A stretch of 64,000 nucleotides of DNA from MSPOR6 sp964652195 (GCA_964652195.1 CAZZBB010000009.1:1-64000); one strand, 5' to 3'. Positions 45,627-54,626 are shown, counted from the first letter of the stretch. A program made the numbers and translations. The notes: generated from the sequence alone by a model not told the origin.

Positions 45627-46196
45627 ATGTCATCAATTGGAGCAAGAACACATTTTACACCAGAAGAATATCTTGTATTAGAACGCAAAGCTGCATACAA
45701 GAGCGAGTATTTCCGTGGAGAGATAGTAGCAATGTCTGGTGCCAGCCGTGCCCATAATCTTATAACCCTTGATATTGCTACTGAGATAAACAATCAGTTA
45801 CGGGATCGAGATTGTGAAGTATATTCCAGCGACATGCGAGTATGGATCAATCAGTTAGAGGCATATTTCTATCCTGATGTAGTGGTTGCTTGTAATGAAC
45901 CCAAGTTTGAAGATGATTTTATGGATTCAATTATCAATCCCGTCATAATCATAGAGGTGCTTTCACCTTCTACTGAGGAATACGATAGGGGTGAGAAATT
46001 TGAATATTACAAACAGTTATTATCCTTAAAAGAGTATATCCTTGTGGCACAAGACAAAATCTCAGTTGAACATTATGCTATACAAGGTACAGAATGGGAA
46101 TTAACAACAATAGAAGATCTAACAGATATTCTTTCACTTTCTACTATCAGATGTAAACTAACATTAAAGGACATCTATAGGCGTGTTGATCTTTGA
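45627..46196 (+). CDS. Uma2-family endonuclease-like protein, copy 1
   Basis: A 189-residue PD-(D/E)XK-fold protein: FTPEEYLVLERKAAYKSEYFRGEIVAMSGAS at the start, YFYPDVVVACNEP near 87-99, VIIIEVLSPSTEEYDRGEKFEYYK near 108-131 and EYILVAQD. Uma2 proteins are expanded in Cyanobacteria and in some other repeat-rich genomes; the biological role is unclear. It is the first of a tandem pair with 46286; the C-terminal halves of the two are nearly identical. Confidence 0.9.
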   Translation: MSSIGARTHFTPEEYLVLERKAAYKSEYFRGEIVAMSGASRAHNLITLDIATEINNQLRDRDCEVYSSDMRVWINQLEAYFYPDVVVACNEPKFEDDFMDSIINPVIIIEVLSPSTEEYDRGEKFEYYKQLLSLKEYILVAQDKISVEHYAIQGTEWELTTIEDLTDILSLSTIRCKLTLKDIYRRVDL

Positions 46197-46235
46197 TTTG
46201 CACGGCTAAATGGTGTATCACCAAAACAAAAAACT

Positions 46236-46274
46236 ATGGACTGGGTATTCAACACATTCTCAGAATATCTTGAG
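46236..46274 (+). pseudogene. Remnant 5' end of the gene at 46896 (duplication scar)
   Basis: These 39 bases repeat the first 13 codons of the gene at 46896 exactly (encoding MDWVFNTFSEYLE). The match stops as the second Uma2 leader begins. It shows that the duplicated segment ran from the Uma2 leader into the start of the downstream gene. Confidence 0.85.
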
Positions 46275-46285
46275 TCGGAGATAAC

Positions 46286-46855
46286 ATGTCATCCATTGGA
46301 GCAAGAACACATTTTACACCTGACGAATATCTTGTATTAGAGCGTAAAGCTGCTTACAAGAGCGAGTATTTCCTTGGAGAGATTTTTGCAATGTCTGGTG
46401 CCAGCCTTACACATGGTCTTATTACGGTAGATATAGCTACTGAACTCAACATTCAATTACGGGAATCAGAATGTAGAGTAGTAACAAACGATTTGCGTGT
46501 AAAAACCTCACCAGATGTTTCTTATTTTTATCCAGATGTTATTGTTTATTGTGATGAACCTGAATTCGAAGATGATTCATTCGATACTCTACTTAATCCT
46601 GTTATCATCATGGAAGTGCTTTCACCTTCTACTGAGGAATACGATAGGGGTGAGAAATTTGAATACTATAAGCAGTTACCATCATTAAAAGAGTATATCC
46701 TCGTAGCACAAGACAAAATCTCGCTTGAGCATTATGTTATGCAAGCTACGGAATGGGAATTGACAACATTCGCAGATCCAACAGATATTCTTACACTTTC
46801 TACTATCAGATGTAAGCTGCCATTAAAGGACATCTATAGGCGTGTTGATCATTGA
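46286..46855 (+). CDS. Uma2-family endonuclease-like protein, copy 2
   Basis: A 189-residue tandem paralogue of 45627 with the same start (MSSIGARTHFTP) and the same EVLSPSTEEYDRGEKFEYYK block. The central third (about 40-105) is much more diverged than both ends: DLRVKTSPDVSYFYPDVIVYCDEP against DMRVWINQLEAYFYPDVVVACNEP. This mosaic pattern suggests recombination or gene conversion between family members. Confidence 0.9.
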   Translation: MSSIGARTHFTPDEYLVLERKAAYKSEYFLGEIFAMSGASLTHGLITVDIATELNIQLRESECRVVTNDLRVKTSPDVSYFYPDVIVYCDEPEFEDDSFDTLLNPVIIMEVLSPSTEEYDRGEKFEYYKQLPSLKEYILVAQDKISLEHYVMQATEWELTTFADPTDILTLSTIRCKLPLKDIYRRVDH

Positions 46856-46895
46856 TTGGCACTGCTAAATCACCTATCACCTAAACGACAAATCT

Positions 46896-47267
46896 ATGGA
46901 CTGGGTATTCAACACATTCTCAGAATATCTTGAGAATGATTTCAAAAAACGAATCGGTAAGGATAATCCAACGGTTGCAGACTTATGGAATGCATTTCAA
47001 GTGTTATTTCCTGCCACATCCGCACAACTCTTGGTACAGGAACCTGTTGGAAACACTGTAAAGTTCAAAGCACTCGCCTTTTACTATGCGGATGAAATGG
47101 GACCATTAATTGATGCTCCACTGGAATATCTTAAACAGAATTATGGTGGTGGAAAATTCAAAATTAACTTTTATCACGGAATGCAGTTCATCGCAACAAT
47201 AAACTTCAAACCAGAAGGCCCTGAAATATGGAGAGACCTACCAGAAATGGAGGCAATGAATATTTGA
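46896..47267 (+). CDS. Hypothetical protein downstream of Uma2 pair
   Basis: A 123-residue soluble protein (MDWVFNTFSEYLENDFKKRI...). No family recognised. Its first 39 bases are duplicated at 46236. Its stop overlaps the ATG of the next gene by one base, so the two are probably coupled. Confidence 0.65.
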   Translation: MDWVFNTFSEYLENDFKKRIGKDNPTVADLWNAFQVLFPATSAQLLVQEPVGNTVKFKALAFYYADEMGPLIDAPLEYLKQNYGGGKFKINFYHGMQFIATINFKPEGPEIWRDLPEMEAMNI

Positions 47268-47710
47268 TGGTTAGCTATCAATTATATAATGAATGTCCAC
47301 AGTGTGGTAAGAAAAACATCCAGAAATTGGATGAAAACTCTTGGTTTTGTCTGGATTGCGATTGGGATAACCTGTCCGCCATAGCTAATGATAATGATGA
47401 ACTCATTTCATCACTACTACATGGTGATATACATTCACGACGAATTGCTGCGCAATCCTTAATAAATATAGGCGATGCTGATAGACATATAGCGACACAA
47501 GCTGATATTGAAATTTTAATCAAGGCACTTGAGGATGAAGATTCCGATGTACGGTATTTTGTCACTGTCGCCCTTGGAAAATTAGAAGCCACACTTAGTT
47601 TGCCAAAACTCAAAGAACTCGCACAAAACGACACATCTGCCCTTGTCCGGCAAGGAGCAATGACTGCAATTGAACAGATTGAATCAGGTTTTGAGCAGAA
47701 ACAGACTTGA
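47267..47710 (+). CDS. Zinc-ribbon HEAT-repeat protein
   Basis: The start is ATG 47267, overlapping the previous stop (TGATG); an earlier ATG at 47228 lies inside the upstream gene. The 147-residue product has an N-terminal zinc ribbon (CPQCGKKNIQ...CLDCDW) followed by HEAT/PBS-lyase-type repeats (LLHGDIHSRRIAAQSLINIG, LEDEDSDVRYFVTVALGKL, LVRQGAMTAIEQI). Likely a protein-protein interaction module. Confidence 0.82.
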   Translation: MVSYQLYNECPQCGKKNIQKLDENSWFCLDCDWDNLSAIANDNDELISSLLHGDIHSRRIAAQSLINIGDADRHIATQADIEILIKALEDEDSDVRYFVTVALGKLEATLSLPKLKELAQNDTSALVRQGAMTAIEQIESGFEQKQT

Positions 47711-47747
47711 GCAAATAGTATACTTGCAGCATTAAAGGAGACTATAG

Positions 47748-48815
47748 ATGGAGAAAGTTCAATTAGGATATATCGGTTGTGGTTTTATGGGACAGAAAGT
47801 CCATATACCAAATTTCGCAAGTATACCTGAGTGTGAACTTGTTGGACTCGCAGAGGTACGAAAAGAACTCGGGGAAAAAGTTCAGAAACGGTTTGATATA
47901 CCACACCTATACAATGACCATATTGAGCTTGCACAAAATCCAGATATTGAAGCAGTAGCAGTCTCCGCTGATTTCGCATTACAAGGTGAAATAGCGAAGG
48001 ATCTATTAAAGGCTGGTAAGCACGTCTTCATGGAAAAACCGATGGCTGTTTCAGTAGAACAAGCGGAAGCTATCGTTGATGCATCCAAAGAATCAGGTAA
48101 GAAACTGATGGTTGGATATATGAAACGATATGATGCTGGAAACGAAATCGTCAAAGAGAAGATCCTACAATTCCGTCAAACTGAAGAACTTGGACGGTTG
48201 ACCTATGCACGAAATCATGCATTTGGGGGAGACTGGGTATGTAATTTAGATACACCGATGGAAAGCACTGAGGAATCTAAACCCAGTGCTCCGCAAAAAT
48301 TTCCTGACTGGCTCCCTGAAGAAAGATGGGGATCATACATCGGGTATCTTCAACAATATACACACAATGTCAATCTAATGCGTTGGTTTCTTGGAGCAGG
48401 TGATGATGTAACCGTTAAAGCAGTTGATTTAAATGAAAATGGTTATACAGGAATTGTTATCTTTGATATGGCTGGTGTGCGAGTAACACTTGAAACTGGG
48501 CATGTTTCACACTATCGTTGGGATGAGCATTCACAACTTTATTTCCAACACGGTTGGATTCATACATGGGCACCACCATTATTGTTGAAGAATACACCCG
48601 CAGAAGTTGAAATATATCGTGCTGGAGAGGAACAAGAAATTACAAGACCAATACCCAGACCATCTTGGACTTGGGCATACCATAGAGAAGCAGAATATTT
48701 TATTAAAAATCTACGGAATCCTAAACCGTTCCGTTCCTCTGCTGAAGACACATTGACAGATGTAAGAATATTTGAGGAGATCTATCGTATCTTTATTGAC
48801 CAGCAAAAGAATTAA
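47748..48815 (+). CDS. Gfo/Idh/MocA-family oxidoreductase
   Basis: A 355-residue NAD(P)-dependent dehydrogenase. The N-terminal Rossmann motif is LGYIGCGFMGQKVHIPNF, with the family segment GKHVFMEKPMAVS near 94-106 (catalytic-site Lys of EKP). Such enzymes oxidise sugars, inositols or related polyols; many paralogues occur in Poribacteria-like genomes. Strong AAAGGAG ribosome binding site. It ends convergent with the minus-strand block. Confidence 0.93.
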   Translation: MEKVQLGYIGCGFMGQKVHIPNFASIPECELVGLAEVRKELGEKVQKRFDIPHLYNDHIELAQNPDIEAVAVSADFALQGEIAKDLLKAGKHVFMEKPMAVSVEQAEAIVDASKESGKKLMVGYMKRYDAGNEIVKEKILQFRQTEELGRLTYARNHAFGGDWVCNLDTPMESTEESKPSAPQKFPDWLPEERWGSYIGYLQQYTHNVNLMRWFLGAGDDVTVKAVDLNENGYTGIVIFDMAGVRVTLETGHVSHYRWDEHSQLYFQHGWIHTWAPPLLLKNTPAEVEIYRAGEEQEITRPIPRPSWTWAYHREAEYFIKNLRNPKPFRSSAEDTLTDVRIFEEIYRIFIDQQKN

Positions 48816-48873
48816 GTTTTTACATAAGATGGTGTCTGCTATTCTAAAATACTTTTAGTATCCCGTCCATTCT

Positions 48874-51177
48874 TTACTTACGCATTAATATTTCCGTATT
48901 ATTAATATCAATAGCCAATTCATAGTTTTCCTCAAGATATTTTGCAATAATTGGATGTCTTTCTTCTACAGGAATACCATCTATTCTATCGAACCAACCA
49001 CCGGTCTTAAAGATTACTAACCTTGTCTGATCTGCTTCTAAGTCAGCAACCACATCCCGTTGCATTCCTGGTGTTGAGGCATAACACACCATGAAAAAGC
49101 GGGTTACACTTGGTCTATTCGCAAAGAAAAAATATGCACCTTGGCTCGTAAAATCAAATATTTTCTCCTCGGGAGCAGTGTTCTCTTGTATGTAAGATAC
49201 AACCTGCTGAATTTGTTCAACTTGGTCATCAGGAATATCTACTTGGCCTGCCCGTTCAAATTTCTCTGGGACAAGTGTCCTTTTAAACGGATTATTCAGT
49301 ACATGTTTCCATCTACTCTCTAAATTCTGCAATGGATTATGTACTTGACTAACATACCATAGACAGACAAGTGTTGGAATAATGATCAACACCGTTTTCA
49401 AAATCATCTGTTTACTAATTCTATCTCTTGGCATTTCCAAGTTGTTAACGGTACTCTTTTTAAACAGATTAATGAATATCCAAGACCATACTCTGTCAAA
49501 AGGGAAGAGACATAGAATCCATAGAAACGTTGCGCCAAAGTGTAAGTGTCCACCATCAGATCTACCAAGTGCAGTACGGAAAAATGCAATTCCGCCTAAC
49601 AATAAAAGCAGCAATTTCAACAAATATATAGGATAAGTTTCATTACTTGATAAACGCTTATATGTTAGGTAAACTACTGTCATTACATAGACACAAATTG
49701 GCAAATACCATCGAAATTTCCCACTCAGTATGAATGCTTTCCATCCTTGGTCCTTAAAAATATTAAGAGTTCCAGTTAGACTTGGAAAAGCAAGACCCCA
49801 CGTTGCAAGCTGATATTTACACTGAATATACGAATTCCAAATTGCATCATCTAAAGCACCATGTGCTAAGAAATAGATTCCTACAGGGAGAAATCCTAAT
49901 AAGATTCCAATACTATAACTTAGGAGCGGCAATGGACGTGTATTCAACGGAATTTCTCTCTGCAAACTATATATAAAAAGAAAAAGTCCGATTGCTCCAA
50001 GTGTATACAACCCTATCTCAGTACTATACCAAAATGCTAAACTGGTAAAAATACCTCCAACTATAATTTTCCATCCTGATGAGATTATCCTTGAAACCCA
50101 TTCACTATTGTTAGATGATTCCTTCTCTAATCTAATAAATAGTCCATTTTCACGAAGAGACGTGAGATAATTTGCAATGAAGGCAAATGCAAGTAGTCCA
50201 AGAGTATGTCTTGCAGATACAGAAAAGTTGCTCCCTGAAGATATGAGAAAGCAAATGAATGAGGAAATTACGCCACCACGAAAGATTTGCAATCCAAGCA
50301 AGTACAAAGCCACATATCCAAGTGGATTTAACACACGTTCCATTGATCGTACACCCATCAATGTAGGACCAAAAAACTTACTACCCAACCAAGCCAAGTA
50401 GGCATTTTGAAAGAGTCCATGCTGGACATAGATATCTTTAAAAACCACACCTCCATGTAACATTCCGTTTAATGGTGCAACCCTTTCCCCTTCATGGAAC
50501 ATATCTATACCGCCATTAATATTACCATTATATAGTAGTAGGTAGATCAAAACAGGTAGGAGTATATATGCAAAGCAGCGATAAAGTAGTAATATCCCTC
50601 TTGACCGTGGAATTATGTATTCATCAAATGAAATGTCTGATTGTGTGACAGTGTTGTCAATATTATCAATTTGAACAGCTCGGGGTTTAATGAGAAGTAG
50701 ACATGCCTTCAATAAGAGTGATAATCCGATTGGTGGTATTAACCAGATCCAACTACTCCCTTCATAATTTATAAACTGAATCCAACATAACCACAATGGC
50801 AAAGAAGCAAGAGAATACTGTTTTAATATCAGATTAATCGGTTTTGAAGTTTTTGATGCTACCCATTTGGAAAAGACGATCCATCCTATCCAGTATATGA
50901 AAATAGTAATTGGAATACCGATAAGAGCAAGAAGATAATAGAAGATTTCTTGTTGCTTCGGATACTGATGTTGACTTATCCAACCCACTACACCAGATGT
51001 GTCATGGAATTCAAAGACAAGATAGTTTTTGAGTGTGAATCCAATTCCTATCGCAAGTGAAAACGCTGAAATAGTAATGATACGTAAGTATGGGCGGAGA
51101 GCGGTATCATAAACTATATTGAGATCAGGAAGTAATTTTCGGAAGGAGTGAAACCAGCCAAGTTGCAGAAATTGCAT
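48874..51177 (-). CDS. Large membrane protein, GT-C glycosyltransferase-like
   Basis: A 767-residue protein with about 15 membrane helices. The first 190 residues look like a separate Yip1-like membrane domain. The core then shows DMFHEGERVAPLNGMLHGGVVFKDIYVQHG near 230-260, which matches the first-loop acidic motif of ArnT/PMT-like GT-C enzymes. The C-terminus (about 640-767) is a soluble extracytoplasmic domain (FDFTSQGAYFFFANRPSVTR). A lipid-linked sugar transferase is inferred; donor and acceptor unknown. It stands alone on the minus strand, downstream of the sulfur cluster. Confidence 0.75.
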   Translation of the reverse strand: MQFLQLGWFHSFRKLLPDLNIVYDTALRPYLRIITISAFSLAIGIGFTLKNYLVFEFHDTSGVVGWISQHQYPKQQEIFYYLLALIGIPITIFIYWIGWIVFSKWVASKTSKPINLILKQYSLASLPLWLCWIQFINYEGSSWIWLIPPIGLSLLLKACLLLIKPRAVQIDNIDNTVTQSDISFDEYIIPRSRGILLLYRCFAYILLPVLIYLLLYNGNINGGIDMFHEGERVAPLNGMLHGGVVFKDIYVQHGLFQNAYLAWLGSKFFGPTLMGVRSMERVLNPLGYVALYLLGLQIFRGGVISSFICFLISSGSNFSVSARHTLGLLAFAFIANYLTSLRENGLFIRLEKESSNNSEWVSRIISSGWKIIVGGIFTSLAFWYSTEIGLYTLGAIGLFLFIYSLQREIPLNTRPLPLLSYSIGILLGFLPVGIYFLAHGALDDAIWNSYIQCKYQLATWGLAFPSLTGTLNIFKDQGWKAFILSGKFRWYLPICVYVMTVVYLTYKRLSSNETYPIYLLKLLLLLLGGIAFFRTALGRSDGGHLHFGATFLWILCLFPFDRVWSWIFINLFKKSTVNNLEMPRDRISKQMILKTVLIIIPTLVCLWYVSQVHNPLQNLESRWKHVLNNPFKRTLVPEKFERAGQVDIPDDQVEQIQQVVSYIQENTAPEEKIFDFTSQGAYFFFANRPSVTRFFMVCYASTPGMQRDVVADLEADQTRLVIFKTGGWFDRIDGIPVEERHPIIAKYLEENYELAIDINNTEILMRK

Positions 51178-51222
51178 CTATCTCCTACAGGATATAGGCG
51201 TTGAGACGAATCTGTTATGTAA

Positions 51223-51936
51223 TTATTGTACCACATCGCCTTCCACAGGTTCAACTTGGACTTTTATATTTTTCAGATAATCTATAGCACGTTCTAATTC
51301 TTCTGAAGTTCCTTGCATCTCTAACATGACCCAACCAGATTCTTCAGTAACGTTAGCACGACGGATGTTTGTTATAACACCGAACTGTTTACCAATATTG
51401 TATATGATAGGTTCAGTAATTTTCTCTGGTGGAAAAGTAAGCCGTACCTTTATTGATCTCAACTGTGTTCCACCTGATGGAGGAATTTGGAAAGGGACTT
51501 CTATAAAATCGGTCTTCGTTTCATCCCATTCAAAAGCTTTAACAACACGGACATTCTCTTCATAAATTGAAATTACAAGATAAGATACGCCAGGATAGGT
51601 TGGTTCACCCCATGCCATTGCGTCTTGTTTGTCTTTATCAGAGAAATATGCCTCGTGGTTAGGATGTGAATGGTAAAATGCCTTTATTGGTCGGTTTTCG
51701 GTATCTGCCTCTTTATGCACAGATATTAAGTCATCGGGATGCATTAAGTATGCTGTCCGAGCGTCACGAGGATATGTGTTCGGATCTTCTTTATGCTTCT
51801 CATTCTGGATATTACGGCAAGGTCTGACGAATTCCTGAGATTCTGTCTGCAGTATTACACCACAGCATTCATCAGGAAATTCTGTCTTAGCATGAGCACA
51901 TATCTCATCAAGAGTATTGGGAAGTAGTGTGACCAT
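51223..51936 (-). CDS. JAMM/MPN+ metallopeptidase fused to a NIL domain
   Basis: A 237-residue protein. The N-terminal MPN+ domain has all zinc and catalytic residues: E23, H89-S-H91-P...S99 and D102. The C-terminal segment (about 158-230: IKVRLTFPPEKITEPIIYNIGKQFGV) matches the NIL domain, found in methionine and sulfur metabolism proteins. Bacterial JAMM peptidases of the Mec+/HcyD type release amino acids or tail residues from ubiquitin-like sulfur carriers. The gene follows such a carrier here, so processing of that carrier is the likely job. Confidence 0.9.
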   Translation of the reverse strand: MVTLLPNTLDEICAHAKTEFPDECCGVILQTESQEFVRPCRNIQNEKHKEDPNTYPRDARTAYLMHPDDLISVHKEADTENRPIKAFYHSHPNHEAYFSDKDKQDAMAWGEPTYPGVSYLVISIYEENVRVVKAFEWDETKTDFIEVPFQIPPSGGTQLRSIKVRLTFPPEKITEPIIYNIGKQFGVITNIRRANVTEESGWVMLEMQGTSEELERAIDYLKNIKVQVEPVEGDVVQ

Positions 51937-51961
51937 CTCAATTTAAAATAGTATTGTCATT

Positions 51962-51991
51962 CTTGTAAGAGGATATCTATCCTCTTACAAG
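51962..51991 (-). promoter_or_regulatory. Strong hairpin between the carrier and JAMM genes
   Basis: CTTGTAAGAGGATA pairs with TATCCTCTTACAAG around TC, up to 14 bp. No T tract follows on either strand, so it is likelier an RNA-stability or partial attenuation element than a full terminator. Confidence 0.5.
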
Positions 51992-52010
51992 TAAACTGTA
52001 CTACAAGTAG

Positions 52011-52289
52011 TTATTTACCACCAGCGATTGCAGGGATGATTGAAATTTCAGCACCGTCTTCAACCTCCGTGGATTTACCATCAAGAAAACGGATGTCTTC
52101 GTCGTTGAGATATATGTTAACAAACCGTCGTATGTTCCCATCTTCATCGCAAATTCGTTCTTTCATACCTGGATAACTTGAATCCAAATTTTCTATGATA
52201 GTGTTGATATCCGGACCTTCTGTTTCTACCTCCGCGAGATTTTGCGTCAATCGTCTCAGAGGTGTTGGGATACGAACTGTAACTGACAT
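52011..52289 (-). CDS. MoaD/ThiS-family sulfur carrier (CysO-like) ending GGK
   Basis: The start is the ATG at 52289 (MSVTVRIPTPLRR); an earlier in-frame start would add ten unrelated residues. The 92-residue ubiquitin-like protein has the terminal Gly-Gly needed for thiocarboxylate formation, but one residue too far in: the end is AIAGG-K. It would need removal of the last Lys before activation, which the adjacent JAMM peptidase could do, as described for the HcyS/HcyD pair. It presumably carries sulfide for the cysteine synthase nearby. No E1-like activating enzyme (MoeB/ThiF) is in the window. Confidence 0.92.
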   Translation of the reverse strand: MSVTVRIPTPLRRLTQNLAEVETEGPDINTIIENLDSSYPGMKERICDEDGNIRRFVNIYLNDEDIRFLDGKSTEVEDGAEISIIPAIAGGK

Positions 52290-52308
52290 GTTAATCCTCC
52301 ATGTTATA

Positions 52309-52328
52309 TGTGTCAACATAATGACACA
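52309..52328. promoter_or_regulatory. Inverted repeat TGTGTCA-N6-TGACACA
   Basis: A perfect 7-bp inverted repeat with spacer ACATAA lies about 20 bases upstream of the carrier gene start on the minus strand, downstream of a promoter-like pair at 52383-52410. It is a candidate operator or leader hairpin. Confidence 0.4.
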
Positions 52329-52382
52329 AAGTTTATATTGAAATCAAAATTTATTTTTTAATTCTAAATTACTTATTACTCT

Positions 52383-52410
52383 AATATAATACATAGCTTA
52401 AATTTGTAAA
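52383..52410 (-). promoter_or_regulatory. Sigma70-like promoter for the carrier-JAMM genes
   Basis: On the minus strand TTTACA (52410-52405) and TATATT (52388-52383) are 16 bases apart. This would transcribe the sulfur carrier and JAMM genes separately from the APS reductase. Confidence 0.4.
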
Positions 52411-52456
52411 ACTTATGTATTAAAATAGTGTAAATGTCAAGAAGATCTCTCATCAA

Positions 52457-53215
52457 TTAGATTGAGTAGTGTAAACCACATTCTTTGTTGTTTTCTTCTG
52501 TATCTACAGCATTCTGCCAACGCCATCGTCCTGCACGTTTCGGTTCACCTGGACGTATTCGAGTCGTACAAATCTTACATCCGAGTGATTCATAAAAGTG
52601 ACCTTGAGAATCTGGTTCAAACAAAGGATTTACTGGTACTTCATTTTCTTGGACAAATCTCCAAATTTCTTCTTCTGTCCAATGGATTAATGGACTTACC
52701 TTAAGGATTGGGTGTGCCATGGAAGAGATTATCTCCACTTTCTGGAAATTCTGCCGTGATTCAGACTGGTCTCTCCGCGTTCCTGTTACCCATACATCTA
52801 AAGTTTCTAATAATCGTTGCATGGGGCGGACTTTTCTTATCTCACAACAGAATCTCTGTTTTTCTCTACTGTCAAAGAATAAGAATTCACCGTGTTCATT
52901 AACCATTTTCTCTACTTCGTTAGGGACAGGTTGAATCCTCTCTATTTGGATACCGTATCGCTTCTCGACTTGCTCGAAAAAGGTATATGTTTCTGGAAAA
53001 AGACGAAGTGTATCAACGGTACATACTCGAAATGGTAAATTATTCTCTGCAGCAAGATGTATTTGTACCATACCAGATAGCTGTCCACTTGTAACTATAG
53101 ATGCTCTATCCTTAAATTTCTTGAAGAGAGAGAATAGTATCTCTTGGGGATTATCTTCTAAACTAACCTGCTGCTTCAATTCAACCATTGAAGCACTCTG
53201 AATTTGAAATGTCAT
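52457..53215 (-). CDS. cysH: Adenylyl-sulfate (APS) reductase
   Basis: A 252-residue reductase that makes sulfite from activated sulfate. The four cluster cysteines C123-C124 (RFCCEIRKVRP) and C213/C216 (GCKIC) mark the [4Fe-4S] APS-type enzyme rather than the cluster-free PAPS type. The C-terminal catalytic ECGLH (C246) is intact. P-loop-like TSGQLSGMV near 42-50. It is encoded about 26 bases downstream of cysteine synthase, in the same operon. Confidence 0.95.
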   Translation of the reverse strand: MTFQIQSASMVELKQQVSLEDNPQEILFSLFKKFKDRASIVTSGQLSGMVQIHLAAENNLPFRVCTVDTLRLFPETYTFFEQVEKRYGIQIERIQPVPNEVEKMVNEHGEFLFFDSREKQRFCCEIRKVRPMQRLLETLDVWVTGTRRDQSESRQNFQKVEIISSMAHPILKVSPLIHWTEEEIWRFVQENEVPVNPLFEPDSQGHFYESLGCKICTTRIRPGEPKRAGRWRWQNAVDTEENNKECGLHYSI

Positions 53216-53241
53216 TCAATCCAATCCTGTTATAAACTGCT

Positions 53242-54192
53242 TTACGGAAGTGTGTTCATAATATCGGTATCCAGTTCAAAATATCTACTTAAGCTAAAGT
53301 AACGTTCGCCAGTATCAGGAAGGATAGTGACAACCGTTTTATCAGGTCCTTTTGCTTTTGCAACTTGAAGGGCAGCATTGATATTTGCACCAGAAGACAT
53401 GCCAACTAAAAGACCTTCTTTTTGTGAAATTTCTTTCATGGTCTGATATGCCACCTCTTCCGAAACAGCAATAATATCATCAATAATGTCTACGTTTAGT
53501 ACTTCTGGCACCATACCTGCACCCAATCCATCTATCCGTGTCGGCCCAGGAATCCCACCTGATAAAACCGAAGAGACTAACGGTTCTACTGCTATTACTT
53601 TTGTATCAGAATTTTTAGCCTTAAGTACTTCACCAACACCTGTTAGTGTTCCACCTGTTCCTACGCCTGTGACAAAATAATCTATGTCTCTGTCCATTGC
53701 ATCCAAAATCTCAACTGCTGTTGTTTCTCGATGGATTTTTGGATTAGCAAGATTGGTAAATTGATTTGGCATATAGTGTCTCGGGTTTTTTCGTAGTATT
53801 TCTTCTGCCTCCCAAATTGCACTTGCCATTCCTCCATGTTCAGGGGTTAACACTATGTTAGCACCAAACGCAGACAATAGTGCATACTTTTCGCTACTAA
53901 CATTTTCAGGCATTGTTAATGTGACATTATACCCGCGAGCCACTCCTACAATAGACAAACCAATTCCTGTATTACCTGCCGTAGGTTCAACAATCGTATC
54001 ACCCGGTTTTAGTATCCCACGTTCTTCAGCATCAATTATCATTCCATAACTTATACGGTCTTTGATACTTCCACCCGGATTATAGGATTCTAACTTAGCA
54101 TAGATTGTTGCATCCTCAATCTTTGGTAGCGCATTCAAACGTACCATGGGTGTATTCCCGATAAGTTTAGTGAGGTTCTGGGCAATTTTCAT
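53242..54192 (-). CDS. cysK: Cysteine synthase (CysK/CysM family)
   Basis: A 316-residue PLP enzyme. The PLP lysine is K44 in NPGGSIKDR; the substrate loop TAGNTG is near 69-74; the phosphate-binding loop GTGGTLTG is near 177-184. It joins sulfide, or a thiocarboxylated carrier, to O-acetylserine (or O-phosphoserine). Proximity to a CysO-like carrier and JAMM peptidase favours a CysM-like, carrier-dependent role, but CysK cannot be excluded. Its ATG overlaps the Rrf2 stop codon by 4 bases, so the two are coupled. Confidence 0.93.
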   Translation of the reverse strand: MKIAQNLTKLIGNTPMVRLNALPKIEDATIYAKLESYNPGGSIKDRISYGMIIDAEERGILKPGDTIVEPTAGNTGIGLSIVGVARGYNVTLTMPENVSSEKYALLSAFGANIVLTPEHGGMASAIWEAEEILRKNPRHYMPNQFTNLANPKIHRETTAVEILDAMDRDIDYFVTGVGTGGTLTGVGEVLKAKNSDTKVIAVEPLVSSVLSGGIPGPTRIDGLGAGMVPEVLNVDIIDDIIAVSEEVAYQTMKEISQKEGLLVGMSSGANINAALQVAKAKGPDKTVVTILPDTGERYFSLSRYFELDTDIMNTLP

Positions 54193-54626
54193 ATAAAGAA
54201 AGGATGCGGATGTGATGGCTGAGATAATTGTTTTAGTTTACGGGCATGACAACACAATTCATGGAGTGTCTTTGTATTTAATACCTCCCGTACTTCCTGC
54301 TCAATATCTGCAAAAAAAGTAGCTATCTCAGACGAATCTTGTGTGTCAAATCCTTCTGTAAAATTCACGGGACCATCAACTGCGGTGAAAATATCTCCAA
54401 TACGGATTTCGTCCGGTGGCAACGCAAGACTATAACCACCATCTGGTCCACGCCGACTTGTCGTTAATCCTGCTTTTTTCAGATCCAACAGGAGTTTTTC
54501 TAAAAAAGGACCGGGAATACTACGTTTTTCCGCTAACGCTGTAACCGAGACGAATTCCTGACGATACTGCAAACCGAGTTCTAACATAGCACAAACTGCA
54601 TACTTCAACTTGGCTGATAAATGCAT
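54189..54626 (-). CDS. Rrf2-family regulator, CymR-like
   Basis: A 145-residue winged-helix regulator (MHLSAKLKYAVCAMLELGLQ opening, helix-turn-helix near 25-55, wing RRGPDGGYSLALPP near 59-72). The three-cysteine Fe-S ligand set of IscR is absent; only CC near 125 is present. This resembles CymR, which senses cysteine status through complex with CysK. The next gene in the operon is cysteine synthase, overlapping by 4 bases. It probably represses its own operon through the repeated sites at 54675-54720. Confidence 0.9.
   Translation of the reverse strand: MHLSAKLKYAVCAMLELGLQYRQEFVSVTALAEKRSIPGPFLEKLLLDLKKAGLTTSRRGPDGGYSLALPPDEIRIGDIFTAVDGPVNFTEGFDTQDSSEIATFFADIEQEVREVLNTKTLHELCCHARKLKQLSQPSHPHPFFI

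Noticed and set aside
51962..51991. Strong hairpin as a rho-independent terminator
   Set aside because: No T tract follows on either strand; kept as an RNA-level element only.
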